From Haloterrigena gelatinilytica (lineage in GTDB: Archaea; Halobacteriota; Halobacteria; Halobacteriales; Natrialbaceae), in the NCBI RefSeq assembly GCF_013342145.1, contig NZ_JABUQZ010000001.1, positions 2,666,001 to 2,730,000 on the forward strand: a stretch of DNA of 64,000 nucleotides. Reading direction: 5' to 3'. A model generated the notes under the pieces. The model was not told the DNA's origin. It searched no databases and saw only the letters and a program-made list of their open reading frames with translations. The translations under genes were made by a program, and so were the position numbers. Below, piece by piece: positions 1 to 8,590 of the stretch. Numbering within the stretch: the first letter of the stretch is position 1; every line of letters begins with the position of its first letter.

Positions 1-118
1 AAGGCGTCTTTCGTTGGTCTCGGCACGGCTGAACGAACGCGACGAAGCTGCCGAAATTCGTGCGCCGATCTTTTGTCAACCCGGAAAGCACTTATCCTTG
101 CTTTCCGACCGTCGTCGT

Positions 119-781
119 ATGAAACGCCGCCCGCTCCTCGCGACCGCCAGCGCCGCTGCGTTCGGTCTCGCCGGCTGTCTCGGCGCGTTCGCCCGCGAGG
201 GAGACATCGAATACGAGACGTGTCCTAACACGATCGTCCGCGTCGGTTCGCTCTCCGACCCCGCGGAAGCGGAGGTAATCGACGCCCTCGAGAACGGCGG
301 CTACGAGACCGAGGACGAACTGGTCCTCGCGGAGACGGTCGACGTCGACGAGTCGTACCTTCGGTGGTGCGACCGGTATTACGCGGCCGTAGTTGAACGC
401 GACGGCGACGACGTCACTCGGCTGCGACTCGAGGAGACCGCGCCGCCGGCCGATCCCGTGCGGATCGAGAACGGGACCGACGAAGCGGTGACGCTCGAGG
501 TCCGGATCGAATACGAGGAGGAGCCACTGCTCGAGCGGACGGTCGCCGTCTCGGCGAACGAGTCTGCCGCGCTCGACGGTCCGGACTACCGGTTCGGGAG
601 CTACCGCGCCGAGATCGAGATCCCGGCGCGTTCGGAGCGAGTCGTCGAGACCTGGACGGTCGACGAGGGAAGCTTTCAGGCGTTCGTCGACGTCGACGCC
701 GACGACCTACAGGTGGCCCAGGGGTACGCCCAGGTCGCCACCTGCGAGTGGAACGAGGACGGCGATCTCGTCGACTCCTGA
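119..781 (+). CDS. Predicted lipoprotein, unrecognised
   Basis: A 220-residue secreted protein. It starts with Met-Lys-Arg-Arg, a hydrophobic stretch and the lipobox LAGC (lipid Cys20), so it is probably exported and lipid-anchored on the outer face of the membrane. The frame is open upstream to base 14, but those 35 residues lack signal-peptide character and would bury the signal, so the ATG at 119 is chosen. The mature part is acidic and has three further cysteines (in TCPN, RWCD and ATCEW). Its latter half, with alternating hydrophobic residues, suggests a beta-sandwich. No enzymatic motif is visible. The next gene, cysK, is convergent. Confidence 0.7.
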   Translation: MKRRPLLATASAAAFGLAGCLGAFAREGDIEYETCPNTIVRVGSLSDPAEAEVIDALENGGYETEDELVLAETVDVDESYLRWCDRYYAAVVERDGDDVTRLRLEETAPPADPVRIENGTDEAVTLEVRIEYEEEPLLERTVAVSANESAALDGPDYRFGSYRAEIEIPARSERVVETWTVDEGSFQAFVDVDADDLQVAQGYAQVATCEWNEDGDLVDS

Positions 782-789
782 GTCTCCGC

Positions 790-1737
790 TCACTCGTCCG
801 CGTACAGATCCGTCGAGAGGTACCGTTCCCCGGTGTCGGGGAGGACGGTGACGACCAGCTCGTCGGGGTGCTCGGACGCGTACTCGGCCGCGGCCGACAG
901 CGCCGCGCCCGCGGAGATGCCGACCAGCAGGCCCTCGGTGCGGCCCAGCTTTCGGGATGCTTCCTTCGCGTCGGCCGCCTCGACCGCACGAACCTCGTCG
1001 ATCAGTTCGGTCCGCAGAATGTCGGGGACGAAGCCGGGACCGATCCCCTGGATATCGTGGCCGTCGGAACTGAGTTCCGAGAGGGTCGGCGATTCGGCGG
1101 GTTCGACGGCGACCGACGTGAGGTCGGTCTTCCCCCGTTCTTCCTTGATGTACTCCGAGACGCCGGTGATGGTGCCGCCGGTGCCGACGCCCGCGACGAC
1201 CGCGTCGACCGCGCCGTCGGTGGCCTCCCAGATTTCGGGACCGGTCGTCTCCCGGTGGGCCGCCGGGTTGGCCTCGTTCTCGAACTGCCGGGCCATGATC
1301 GCGTCCTCGCGCTCGGCGACGAGCTCCTCGGCGCGCTCGTTCGCGCCGCCCATCCCGTCCTCGGCCGGCGTCAACTCGAGGTCGGCGCCCAACGCCCCCA
1401 GCAACTGGCGGCGCTCGGTCGACATCGAGGACGGCATCGTCAGCACGCAGTCGTAGCCGCGGGCGGCACAGACCGCGGCCAGCCCGATGCCGGTGTTGCC
1501 GCTGGTCGATTCGACGACGGTGTCGCCGGGCTCGAGCGCGCCCGCCCGCTCGGCGGCGTCGACGATCGCCCGCGCGATCCGGTCCTTGACCGAATAGGGG
1601 TTGTGCGACTCGAGCTTTCCGAAACAGTTGTCGGCGAACGCGTCCAGTCGCAACAGCGGCGTTCGGCCGATCAGTTCGTCGACGGTCTCGGCGGCGTCGA
1701 TCTCGGTCTCGGCCGCGGAGTCGACTGCTGGTGCCAT
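790..1737 (-). CDS. cysK: Cysteine synthase (O-acetylserine sulfhydrylase family)
   Basis: A 315-residue PLP enzyme of fold type II, of the kind that makes cysteine from O-acetylserine and sulfide in the cytoplasm. The PLP lysine is Lys51 in NPYSVKDR, the substrate Asn loop is STSGNTG, and the phosphate-binding loop is GTGGTITG. The length is typical of the family. The open frame continues upstream to 2025, but that extension runs through the divergent lipoprotein gene and is Arg/Ser-rich. The ATG at 1737 lies about 22 residues before the conserved IGRTPLLRL. Cystathionine beta-synthase-type activity cannot be excluded from sequence alone. Confidence 0.93.
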   Translation of the reverse strand: MAPAVDSAAETEIDAAETVDELIGRTPLLRLDAFADNCFGKLESHNPYSVKDRIARAIVDAAERAGALEPGDTVVESTSGNTGIGLAAVCAARGYDCVLTMPSSMSTERRQLLGALGADLELTPAEDGMGGANERAEELVAEREDAIMARQFENEANPAAHRETTGPEIWEATDGAVDAVVAGVGTGGTITGVSEYIKEERGKTDLTSVAVEPAESPTLSELSSDGHDIQGIGPGFVPDILRTELIDEVRAVEAADAKEASRKLGRTEGLLVGISAGAALSAAAEYASEHPDELVVTVLPDTGERYLSTDLYADE

Positions 1738-1867
1738 CAGTTCAGAGACGCGCGACGACACCACTACCAGTTGTCCCGAATCGGTTCGGGTGGTGGGGGC
1801 GCTCGCGGTTCGACGGGCCATCCGAGCGGGGGTGGGGCTTTTTTCCGCCACTCGTCGTCCGTCGGCT

Positions 1868-2623
1868 ATGAATCGACGACAGTTCCTCGCGGTCTCGAGC
1901 GTCGGGCTCGCGGCGGCGATAGCAGGCTGTGTCGGAGACGTGCGCAGTGACGCCGACGGCGAGGCGCCGACGGAATCGACGACCGACGAGCGCGAGCGCG
2001 CGGACCGCGGCGAGATCGCGGTCACTGCCAGCGGCGACGTCGAGGCGGAACCCGACCGGGCAGTCGTGACCGCGGGCGTACAGGCGAGCGGCGAGAGCGC
2101 CGACGCCGTGACCGACGAACTGGCGACGGGGGCGGACGATCTTCGGGAAACGTTCGCCGACCTCGGAATCCCGCCGGAGGACGTCGAGGAGGGCCAATAC
2201 CGGGTTCATCCGGAACGCGAGCGGGACGCCGAGGGGTTCGAGGGAGCGCACTCGTTCGAGGTGACGATCACCGACGTCGACCGCGTCGGCGAGGTCATCG
2301 ACGTGGCGATCGAAGCCGGCGCCGACGACGTCGGACGCGTGAACTTCGCGCTGCAGGCGGAGACGCGAGCGACGCTGCGACGGGACGCGATCGACGCCGC
2401 GCTCGCTACCGCCGACGAGGAGGCGGCCCACGTCGCCGACAACCGGAACGTCGACCTCGAGGGAACGACGGCCGTCACGACCGCCGATGTTCGAGTTCGG
2501 CCGGTCGAAGGGCATCTCGCGAGCGGTGACGCGGCGGCGGAGGCGGCGCCGCCGACGGAGATCGAGGCCGATCCCGTCAGCGTGAGCGCCAGCGTGACGG
2601 TCACGTACGCGTTTGTCGAGTAA
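1868..2623 (+). CDS. SIMPL-domain (DUF541) lipoprotein
   Basis: A 251-residue protein starting MNRRQFLAVSS, with twin-Arg and the lipobox IAGC, so it is exported and probably lipidated. After an acidic linker, the segment from ITASGDVEAEPDRA to the C-terminal VSVSASVTVTYAF matches the SIMPL/DUF541 fold, whose members are periplasmic or surface proteins of uncertain function. The ATG at 1868 is chosen because the upstream open frame overlaps the divergent cysK promoter and lacks a signal. The iron-regulated unit begins 86 bases downstream on the same strand. Confidence 0.82.
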   Translation: MNRRQFLAVSSVGLAAAIAGCVGDVRSDADGEAPTESTTDERERADRGEIAVTASGDVEAEPDRAVVTAGVQASGESADAVTDELATGADDLRETFADLGIPPEDVEEGQYRVHPERERDAEGFEGAHSFEVTITDVDRVGEVIDVAIEAGADDVGRVNFALQAETRATLRRDAIDAALATADEEAAHVADNRNVDLEGTTAVTTADVRVRPVEGHLASGDAAAEAAPPTEIEADPVSVSASVTVTYAFVE

Positions 2624-2690
2624 CACGGACGACCGAGCGGCGCCGCCGCAACGATTTCGGCCAGCCAAAAACCGAACGACTTTTGAATTG

Positions 2691-2704
2691 TTAGGTCAGC
2701 CTAA
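2691..2704 (+). promoter_or_regulatory. Iron box 1 (DtxR/Idr-type operator)
   Basis: TTAGGTCAGCCTAA is a dyad (TTAGG, 4 bases, CCTAA) matching the core bound by DtxR-family iron-dependent repressors. It ends 5 bases before the start codon of a siderophore-binding lipoprotein and follows an AT-rich TATA-like stretch at about 2680-2690. A bound repressor would therefore cover the transcription start. Repressor identity (Idr1/Idr2/SirR-like) is inferred. Confidence 0.85.
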
Positions 2705-2709
2705 AGCGT

Positions 2710-3897
2710 ATGAAATCGATACGGCGACTCGAGCGAAGTCGGCGGGAGGTCGTGGCGACGGGAATCGCCGCCGGGAGCGCGGCGCTGGCCGGCTGCATCA
2801 CCGGCGACGGCTCGGGCTCGGAGGACGGCGACTCCTACACGGTGTCGATGGCGCCGATGGGGGACGTCGAGTTCGATTCCGTCCCCCGGGACGCCTTCGT
2901 CACGTTCGCCCACTACGCGGACATGGCGGTCGCGCTGGGCCACGGCGACGCGGTGAATACGCTGTTCGCGCCCGAGATGTCGGGGTCGACGATGTCGATG
3001 TTCTACGACCGGCTCGAGGGCGTTTCCTTCGACGGCGAGTCGCTGCCCCACCCGCTCGAGGACGGAGTGGTCGAAGAGGACCTCTACGAGTACGACAGCG
3101 ACGTCCACTTCCTGGATCCGTCGTACGTCCTGACCACCGAGGACGACTGGTCCGAAGCCGAGATCGATACCGTCGCCGAGCAGGTCGGTCCCTGGTTCGG
3201 AAACTTCCACAGCGGCGTTCACAGCGAGCCCGCGGCGGCCTACGCCGACAGCTACGAGTACTACACGCTCTGGGAACTCTTCGAGCGGATCGCCGAGGTC
3301 TTCCAGGAGCGGGGGCGCTACGAGGCGCTGAAGGACGTCTACGACGAGACGCGGTCCCAGATCGAGTCGAACCTGCCGCCCGAAGACGAGCGGCCGACGG
3401 TCGCGCGGGTCACGCTGGGGCCGGACGGACAGGACGTCTTCTACTCCTACCACATCAACACGGACGGCTTCTGGCAGGCCGAGACGCGGCCGCTCGGCGC
3501 TCACGACGCGCTCGGCGACGTGGAATGGTCGGGCGACTGGGGCGAGGTCGACTACGAAACGATGCTCGAGGCCGATCCCGACGTCATCCTCCACCTGTGG
3601 GGGATCACGTCGCGGTACGCCATCGAGGATATCCGCGAACGGCTCGAGGACCACTCCGCGGGAAGCGAGTTGACGGCCGTCCAGAACGACCGCGTCGTCG
3701 CCAGCGGGATGCGCTACCAGGGACCGATCATGAACCTGTTCCAGCTCGAGATGACGGCAAAGCAGCTCTATCCCGACCGGTTCGGCGAGTGGCCGAGGCA
3801 CGAATCCGGGCAGTCGTATCCCGAGATTCCGGCCGACGAACGGCTGTTCGACCGCGATCGCGTCGCGGAGATCGTGACCGACGGCGCCGCGGAGTAA
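2710..3897 (+). CDS. Siderophore/iron ABC transporter substrate-binding lipoprotein (copy 1)
   Basis: A 395-residue lipoprotein with the lipobox LAGC (Cys29). The mature chain has the layout of FepB/BtuF-like binding proteins: an N-terminal lobe starting YTVSMAPMGDVEF, a long linking helix (residues about 195-230) and a C-terminal lobe ending in FDRDRVAEIV. It should capture a ferric chelate outside the cell and pass it to an ABC importer. No permease or ATPase gene lies in the window, so the importer must be elsewhere. The gene is preceded by iron box 1 and followed 2 bases later by a flavoprotein gene, so the two are cotranscribed. It is clearly paralogous to the lipoprotein at 4926-6035. 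Confidence 0.87.
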   Translation: MKSIRRLERSRREVVATGIAAGSAALAGCITGDGSGSEDGDSYTVSMAPMGDVEFDSVPRDAFVTFAHYADMAVALGHGDAVNTLFAPEMSGSTMSMFYDRLEGVSFDGESLPHPLEDGVVEEDLYEYDSDVHFLDPSYVLTTEDDWSEAEIDTVAEQVGPWFGNFHSGVHSEPAAAYADSYEYYTLWELFERIAEVFQERGRYEALKDVYDETRSQIESNLPPEDERPTVARVTLGPDGQDVFYSYHINTDGFWQAETRPLGAHDALGDVEWSGDWGEVDYETMLEADPDVILHLWGITSRYAIEDIRERLEDHSAGSELTAVQNDRVVASGMRYQGPIMNLFQLEMTAKQLYPDRFGEWPRHESGQSYPEIPADERLFDRDRVAEIVTDGAAE

Positions 3898-3899
3898 CG

Positions 3900-4880
3900 A
3901 TGGCGAACGGAGCCGATACCGACGGGTTCGACGTCGACGTCGCCGTCGTCGGCGGCGGCCCAGCCGGCTGTTCGGCCGGCGTCTTCACCGCGCGGTACGG
4001 CCTCGAGACGGTCGTCTTCGACCGCGGCTCCTCCTCGCTGCGCCGGTGTGCCTGCCTCGAGAACTACCTCGGGTTCCCCTGCGGGATCGACGCCGAGCGG
4101 TTCCTCGAGTTGGCCCAAACTCACGCCAGGGAGGCGGGGTGTCGAATCCGCGAGGAACTCGTGGACTCCGTCGTCGCGCTCGCGGGGAACGGCGAAATCG
4201 AGGACGCGGCGGATAGCGAGGGGTTCCGACTCGAGACTCAGGGCGGCGACCCCGTGACGGCGCGGTTCGTGATCGCGGCGACGAAGTACGACGGGTCGTA
4301 CCTCCGCGGACTGGACGACGACGAGGCGCTGTTCGTCACCGAAGAAGGCGCCGACGGGAGCGTCGAGCGGTTCGACCGCGCGTATCCGGACGACGACGGC
4401 CGGACGCCGGTCGCGGGACTCTACGTCGCCGGCCCGCTGGCTGGAAGCGGCGATCAGGCGATTATCGCGGCCGGCCACGGCGCGACAGTGGCCCGGACGC
4501 TGCTCCGGGACCTGCGCCGCGAGGAGGGGTACTGGGATCGCTTCGCGAAACGGTACGACTGGCGCCGGTACCTCGAGAACCGAGACGAGGAGTGGGCCGA
4601 CCCCGAGCGCTGGGTCGAACTCTTCGACGAGACCGCGCCCGAGGACCGCGACGCCGGAGACGTTCGACGCCTCGCCGAGTCCTACGCGGCCGAGCGCGAC
4701 GAGAGCTACCTCGAGGCCGAAACCGCGGCTCGGCGAACCGAGCGCGGCCAGCGACGGCTCGCGGACGCGCTCGACGACGAGGTGCTGCTCGAGGCCGTCG
4801 ACAACGAGGCGATCCGCGAGCGGGCGGCGGCACTCGAGGGCGGCAACGCGCGGTCGGACGCCGACCCGGTCGACGACTGA
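3900..4880 (+). CDS. Thioredoxin-reductase-like FAD protein of the iron operon
   Basis: A 326-residue flavoprotein. The N-terminal FAD motif is VAVVGGGPAGCSAG (residues about 13-26), the LENYLGFP segment resembles thioredoxin reductases, and the closing FAD motif is GLYVAGPLAGSGDQAI. A second Rossmann (NAD(P)H) motif and the usual CxxC are not seen, so the middle domain is reduced. A roughly 120-residue charged C-terminal extension rich in Glu and Arg follows. The coupling to a siderophore-binding lipoprotein under an iron box suggests reductive iron release or siderophore modification, which is inference. The gene starts 2 bases after the lipoprotein stop. Confidence 0.78.
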   Translation: MANGADTDGFDVDVAVVGGGPAGCSAGVFTARYGLETVVFDRGSSSLRRCACLENYLGFPCGIDAERFLELAQTHAREAGCRIREELVDSVVALAGNGEIEDAADSEGFRLETQGGDPVTARFVIAATKYDGSYLRGLDDDEALFVTEEGADGSVERFDRAYPDDDGRTPVAGLYVAGPLAGSGDQAIIAAGHGATVARTLLRDLRREEGYWDRFAKRYDWRRYLENRDEEWADPERWVELFDETAPEDRDAGDVRRLAESYAAERDESYLEAETAARRTERGQRRLADALDDEVLLEAVDNEAIRERAAALEGGNARSDADPVDD

Positions 4881-4896
4881 TCAATCGATACAACTT

Positions 4897-4910
4897 TTAG
4901 GTGAGCCTAA
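4897..4910 (+). promoter_or_regulatory. Iron box 2 (DtxR/Idr-type operator)
   Basis: TTAGGTGAGCCTAA differs from iron box 1 at one central position. It lies 16 bases upstream of the second siderophore-binding lipoprotein and just after the flavoprotein stop, so the second copy has its own iron-responsive promoter. Confidence 0.85.
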
Positions 4911-4925
4911 AAAATATCGGGCGTG

Positions 4926-6035
4926 ATGAGATCGTCCGAAACGACGCGACGGAAGTTCATCGGCGCGGGGGCCGCCACCGGCGGCGCGCTCCTCGCGGGC
5001 TGTATCAGCGGCGACCCAACGGACGGCTCGAGCGGCGAGACGTACACGGTCTCGATGGAGCCGATGGGCGAGGTCGAATTCGATGGGGTGCCCGAGCGGT
5101 GGACGGCGCTGTTGCCCAGTTACGCGGATATGGCGTTCGCGCTCGGCGGCGGGCAGACGCTCGGCATTCAGAACCGCGAGCGGTTCGGGACCGAGGTCTA
5201 CGACGAACTGCCCGGCATCGAGTTCGACGAAGACGAGGTCGCGGAACTGACCGAAGGCGGCGTCGACACGGAGCTGTTTTACGAGATGAACGCCGACGCC
5301 CATTTCATCGATCCACACATACTGACACACTGGTACGACTGGGATCGCGACGACGTCGATCAAGTCAGAACCGACGTCGGCCCCTTCTTCGGCAACTTCA
5401 TTCGCCGCCACAGTGACGAGTGGCACGACTACCGCTACTACGACCTCTACGAGGCCCTCGAACTGATGGCCGAGGTGTTCCAGGCGCGAGACCGCTACGA
5501 TGCGCTCGTCGATCTTCACGAAACGATGCTCGAGACGCTCGACGAGCGATTACCGCCGGACGACCAGCGACCGACCGCGATGCTCGTCTATCCGGCCGAG
5601 TCGGGAGACGAGTTCTACCCCTTCCGATTCGACGACGGCGGGATCAGCACCAAGCAGTGGCGAGATCTCGGACTGACCGACGCGCTCGCGACGATCGACG
5701 TGGGACACTACAGATACGGCGATCGAAGCACGGTCGATCTGGAGACCCTCCTCGAGATCGATCCCGAGGTACTGCTGGTTCGCAACCACGGCGGGGACTC
5801 CGAGTCGGAGTTCCGAGAAGCGGTCGTCGAGCCGTTGCGGGACGATCCGGCCGCCAGCAAGGTCCGAGCGGTCGAGGACGATGCCGTCTACAACGCCGGC
5901 TACCTCGACCAGGGACCGATCATCAACTTCTACCACACCGAACGCGCCGCGACGGACATCTATCCCGACGCGTTCGACGACGCGACGCTGTTCGACCGCG
6001 AACGAGTCGCGGAGATCGTTTCCGGCGAGTTCTGA
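4926..6035 (+). CDS. Siderophore/iron ABC transporter substrate-binding lipoprotein (copy 2)
   Basis: A 369-residue paralogue of the lipoprotein at 2710. It has a twin-Arg leader (TTRRKF) and lipobox LAGC (Cys26). It aligns with copy 1 along its whole length: YTVSMEPMGEVEF at the front, the VGPFFGNF block, the AEVFQARDRY helix, QGPIINF, and FDRERVAEIV at the end. A GTG at 4923 directly precedes the ATG and is an alternative start. The sequence is divergent enough to suggest a different ligand preference. It is preceded by iron box 2 and followed immediately by a remnant of a second flavoprotein gene. Confidence 0.86.
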   Translation: MRSSETTRRKFIGAGAATGGALLAGCISGDPTDGSSGETYTVSMEPMGEVEFDGVPERWTALLPSYADMAFALGGGQTLGIQNRERFGTEVYDELPGIEFDEDEVAELTEGGVDTELFYEMNADAHFIDPHILTHWYDWDRDDVDQVRTDVGPFFGNFIRRHSDEWHDYRYYDLYEALELMAEVFQARDRYDALVDLHETMLETLDERLPPDDQRPTAMLVYPAESGDEFYPFRFDDGGISTKQWRDLGLTDALATIDVGHYRYGDRSTVDLETLLEIDPEVLLVRNHGGDSESEFREAVVEPLRDDPAASKVRAVEDDAVYNAGYLDQGPIINFYHTERAATDIYPDAFDDATLFDRERVAEIVSGEF

Positions 6036-6325
6036 ACCGCGGCCATCAGCGTCGGTACGTCGGCTACTGGCAGCGGTACCTCCGGAATCGAGACGCGGAG
6101 TGGGCCGACCTCGAGCCGTGGATCGATCTCTTCGTGGCGGCGGCTCCCAACGACCGCGACGCGAACGAAATCCGACGTCTCGCCGAGTCCGACGTCGCCG
6201 AACGCGACGACACCAATATCAACGACGAGACCGCGACGCGGCGAGACGAACGGGACCAGCGACGGCTCGCGCAGGCGCTCGAGCGTATCCGCGAGCGGGC
6301 GGCAAAACTCGAGCGATCGGAATAG
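6036..6325 (+). pseudogene. C-terminal remnant of a duplicated iron-operon flavoprotein
   Basis: Directly after the copy 2 lipoprotein stop, the frame ending at 6325 reads GYWQRYLRNRDAEWADLEPW and then RRLAESDVAERDD. This matches the last roughly 110 residues of the flavoprotein at 3900-4880 (there RYLENRDEEWADPERW and RRLAESYAAERDE). The FAD-binding part is absent and a short internal piece around the GYW junction is missing. No credible start codon lies in the homologous part. It is best read as the decayed second copy of a duplicated lipoprotein-flavoprotein pair. Confidence 0.82.
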
Positions 6326-6362
6326 CGAATCGTCACTCCGACTGACTGTTCACGGCGAGTCC

Positions 6363-6806
6363 TCACCGAGCGACGACCGGCGGCCGGTAACGTCCGACTT
6401 TCTCGCTCAGCCAGTCCCCGATTCGCGACCCGATCATCGCCGCCAGACCGGCGAAGACGAACATACCGACGACGGCCACGATTGCGAGGACCGTCTGAAG
6501 TACCCGCGACACCACCGGTCCGCCGAGTTCGACGTGGACGAACCACAGTATATCGACCAGCATCCACAGCGCCGGCAACAGACCGATGAGACCGGCCCGA
6601 AAGCCGACTCGAGAGCGGACAGCCGACGGTCCTTCGTACAGGTAGCCGGCGACGAGTCCGCCGAACACTACCGGCAAGAGGCCGATTTCACTTCCCGTCT
6701 GCCAGTAGGTGACCGTCGTGAACGGGAGCGAGGCGAGGCCGCCGACGATCGCGTACCGCCAGCTGTCGTCGGCTAGCAGGGATCGGCGACTGCGATCACG
6801 GGTCAT
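6363..6806 (-). CDS. DUF5518-like small membrane protein
   Basis: A 147-residue protein with about four hydrophobic segments and Gly-rich turns (AIVGGLASLPFTTV, YWQTGSEIGLLPVVFGGL). This is the pattern of the haloarchaeal DUF5518 membrane family, of unknown function. The ATG at 6806 (MTRDRSRR) is chosen over one 24 bases upstream because an AT-rich promoter-like stretch (tataaatattgtaaat) begins at about 6828 and would be too close to the upstream start. Confidence 0.72.
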   Translation of the reverse strand: MTRDRSRRSLLADDSWRYAIVGGLASLPFTTVTYWQTGSEIGLLPVVFGGLVAGYLYEGPSAVRSRVGFRAGLIGLLPALWMLVDILWFVHVELGGPVVSRVLQTVLAIVAVVGMFVFAGLAAMIGSRIGDWLSEKVGRYRPPVVAR

Positions 6807-6997
6807 ACGTATCGATATAGTTGCCGACACTATAAATATTGTAAATAGAATACGAACGGCCTGTCCCGTGATCGACCGGCGATGCGGTTCCGACTCGCGT
6901 CGCGGTCGCGGCGGTCCAGTCGCTACGGGGAGATCAGATCAAGCGACGAACGGTAAATGATAGCAGCCGAAAGCCGCGGTTCACTCGTGGTCGCCGA

Positions 6998-8074
6998 TCA
7001 GTCGTCGGCGGGGACGGCCTGCTCCGATCGCGAGTCGGCCATCGCGAGGACGTCGTCGAAGAAGTCGAGGGTGTCCTCCGGACCGGGGTTGGCTTCGGGG
7101 TGGTACTGGCGGGTGATGACGTCGTACTCGATGCCGTCGATGCCCTCCGGCGTGTCGTCGTTGACGTTGATCTGCGTGACCTCGAGGTGCTCGCCGGGTT
7201 CGGCGACCGTGTAGCCGTGGTTCTGGGTGGTCATGACGACCTGGCCGGACGCTAAGTCGAGGACGGGCTGGTTGACGCCGCGGTGACCGAAGTCCATCTT
7301 CTCGGTCGTGCCGCCAAGCGCCTCGGCGACGATCTGCTGGCCGAGACAGATGCCGGCGACGGGCGTGTCCTCGACGAACTCCTCGACGAGGTGGATCGCC
7401 TGCTCGAAGTTGACCGGGTCGCCGGGGCCGTTGGAGATGAAGAGGACGTCGGGGTCGACGGCCTCGACGTCGGCGACGCTGGCGTCGTGGGGGAGCACGT
7501 GGACCTCGGCGTCGCGGGCGAGCAGCGAGTCGACGATCGAGCCCTTCGCGCCGCAGTCGACCAGCGCGACGGTCTGGCCGTCGTTGTCGGCGCCGTAGAC
7601 CTCGGTCTCGTCGACGCTGACCTGTTCGCCGATCTCGGTGTGGTCGCTCATCGCCTCGCAGGCCTCGAGTTGCTCCTTGGCGTCTTCCTCGGTGACGTCC
7701 TCGCCGACGGCGATGCCGCACTTCATGGCGCCGCCGTCGCGGATCGTGGTGACGACCTCTCGCGTGTCGAGGTGGTCGACCGCCGGGACGCCCTCGCTCT
7801 CGAGCCACTCGGCGACGTCCTCGGTGAACTCCTTTGCGAGCGCGGCGCGCGGATGGACGCGGTCGTCCTCGAACCGCTCCTCGCGGACGCCGTAGTTACC
7901 GATCAGCGGGTACGAGAAGGTCAGGACCTGCTCCTCGTAAGAGGGGTCGGTCAGACTCTCTTCGTATCCCGTATACGCTGTGGTGAAAACGAGTTCCCCG
8001 CGAGCCGTGCCCGGAGCGCGACCACGTCCCTCGAGTACGCGGCCGTCTTCCAGTGCGACGTAGGCTTCCGTCAT
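6998..8074 (-). CDS. carA: Carbamoyl-phosphate synthase small (glutaminase) subunit
   Basis: A 358-residue class I glutamine amidotransferase subunit that hydrolyses glutamine and channels ammonia to CarB for pyrimidine and arginine synthesis. The N-terminal CarA domain runs to about residue 150. The amidotransferase domain has the nucleophile Cys243 in GICLGQQ and the His325/Glu327 pair in YHPEANPG. carB is not in this window. A divergent Lrp-family gene lies about 100 bases away with inverted-repeat candidates between, so control by that regulator is likely (inference). Confidence 0.96.
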   Translation of the reverse strand: MTEAYVALEDGRVLEGRGRAPGTARGELVFTTAYTGYEESLTDPSYEEQVLTFSYPLIGNYGVREERFEDDRVHPRAALAKEFTEDVAEWLESEGVPAVDHLDTREVVTTIRDGGAMKCGIAVGEDVTEEDAKEQLEACEAMSDHTEIGEQVSVDETEVYGADNDGQTVALVDCGAKGSIVDSLLARDAEVHVLPHDASVADVEAVDPDVLFISNGPGDPVNFEQAIHLVEEFVEDTPVAGICLGQQIVAEALGGTTEKMDFGHRGVNQPVLDLASGQVVMTTQNHGYTVAEPGEHLEVTQINVNDDTPEGIDGIEYDVITRQYHPEANPGPEDTLDFFDDVLAMADSRSEQAVPADD

Positions 8075-8125
8075 TACGATCTACGTATCGGATGGACCAT
8101 CATAAGTGTTGTCTTCGAAGCTCAG

Positions 8126-8140
8126 TTACGATTTTCGTAA
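8126..8140. promoter_or_regulatory. Inverted repeat between carA and Lrp gene (candidate operator)
   Basis: TTACGA-TTT-TCGTAA is a perfect 6-base dyad with a 3-base centre in the divergent promoter region. A related imperfect copy (TTACGATCTACGTAT, 8074-8088) overlaps the carA start. Spacing and symmetry fit a dimeric HTH regulator such as the adjacent Lrp. Confidence 0.5.
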
Positions 8141-8176
8141 TCGGTAAGTGCAGGACACACGTAGTCACGCATCTCC

Positions 8177-8590
8177 ATGGACGACCTGGACCGACAGATC
8201 CTCGATCAGCTTCGGCGAGACGGCCGCACGCCCTACACCGAAATCGCCGACGAGGTCGGGACGAGCGAGGGAACCGTCCGCAACCGCGTCGAACGGATGA
8301 TCGACGAAGACGTCATCGAACGCTTCACCATCTCGACCCGGACGGGCAACGTCCAGGCGATGATCGAGCTCAGCGTCGCGGTCGACGTCGACACGAAGGC
8401 CGTCTCCGAGCGCATCGCCGAGTGGGACGAAGTGGACTTCGTCTGGATGGTCTCCGGCGAGCAGGACGTCGTGCTCGTCGTCGACGCCGCGGACACGCGC
8501 GGGGTCAACGATCTCATCACGAAGGCCCGCGATCAGGAGGAGGTCGTGAGCACGAAAACGCGGCTCATCCTGGACGAGGAACTGGGTTAA
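8177..8590 (+). CDS. Lrp/AsnC-family transcriptional regulator
   Basis: A 137-residue protein. The N-terminal winged helix begins MDDLDRQILDQLRRDGR, with the recognition region EVGTSEGTVRNRVERM. The C-terminal part is a RAM/ligand-sensing domain (DFVWMVSGEQDVVLVVDA). It is divergent from carA, suggesting control of carbamoyl-phosphate synthesis and itself, probably in response to an amino acid. Its TAA overlaps the stop of the convergent PHP gene by two bases. Confidence 0.93.
   Translation: MDDLDRQILDQLRRDGRTPYTEIADEVGTSEGTVRNRVERMIDEDVIERFTISTRTGNVQAMIELSVAVDVDTKAVSERIAEWDEVDFVWMVSGEQDVVLVVDAADTRGVNDLITKARDQEEVVSTKTRLILDEELG

Noticed and set aside
2613-3899. Upstream extension of the flavoprotein frame
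   Set aside because: It is Arg-rich and antiparallel in character to the overlapping lipoprotein gene; the real start is at 3900.
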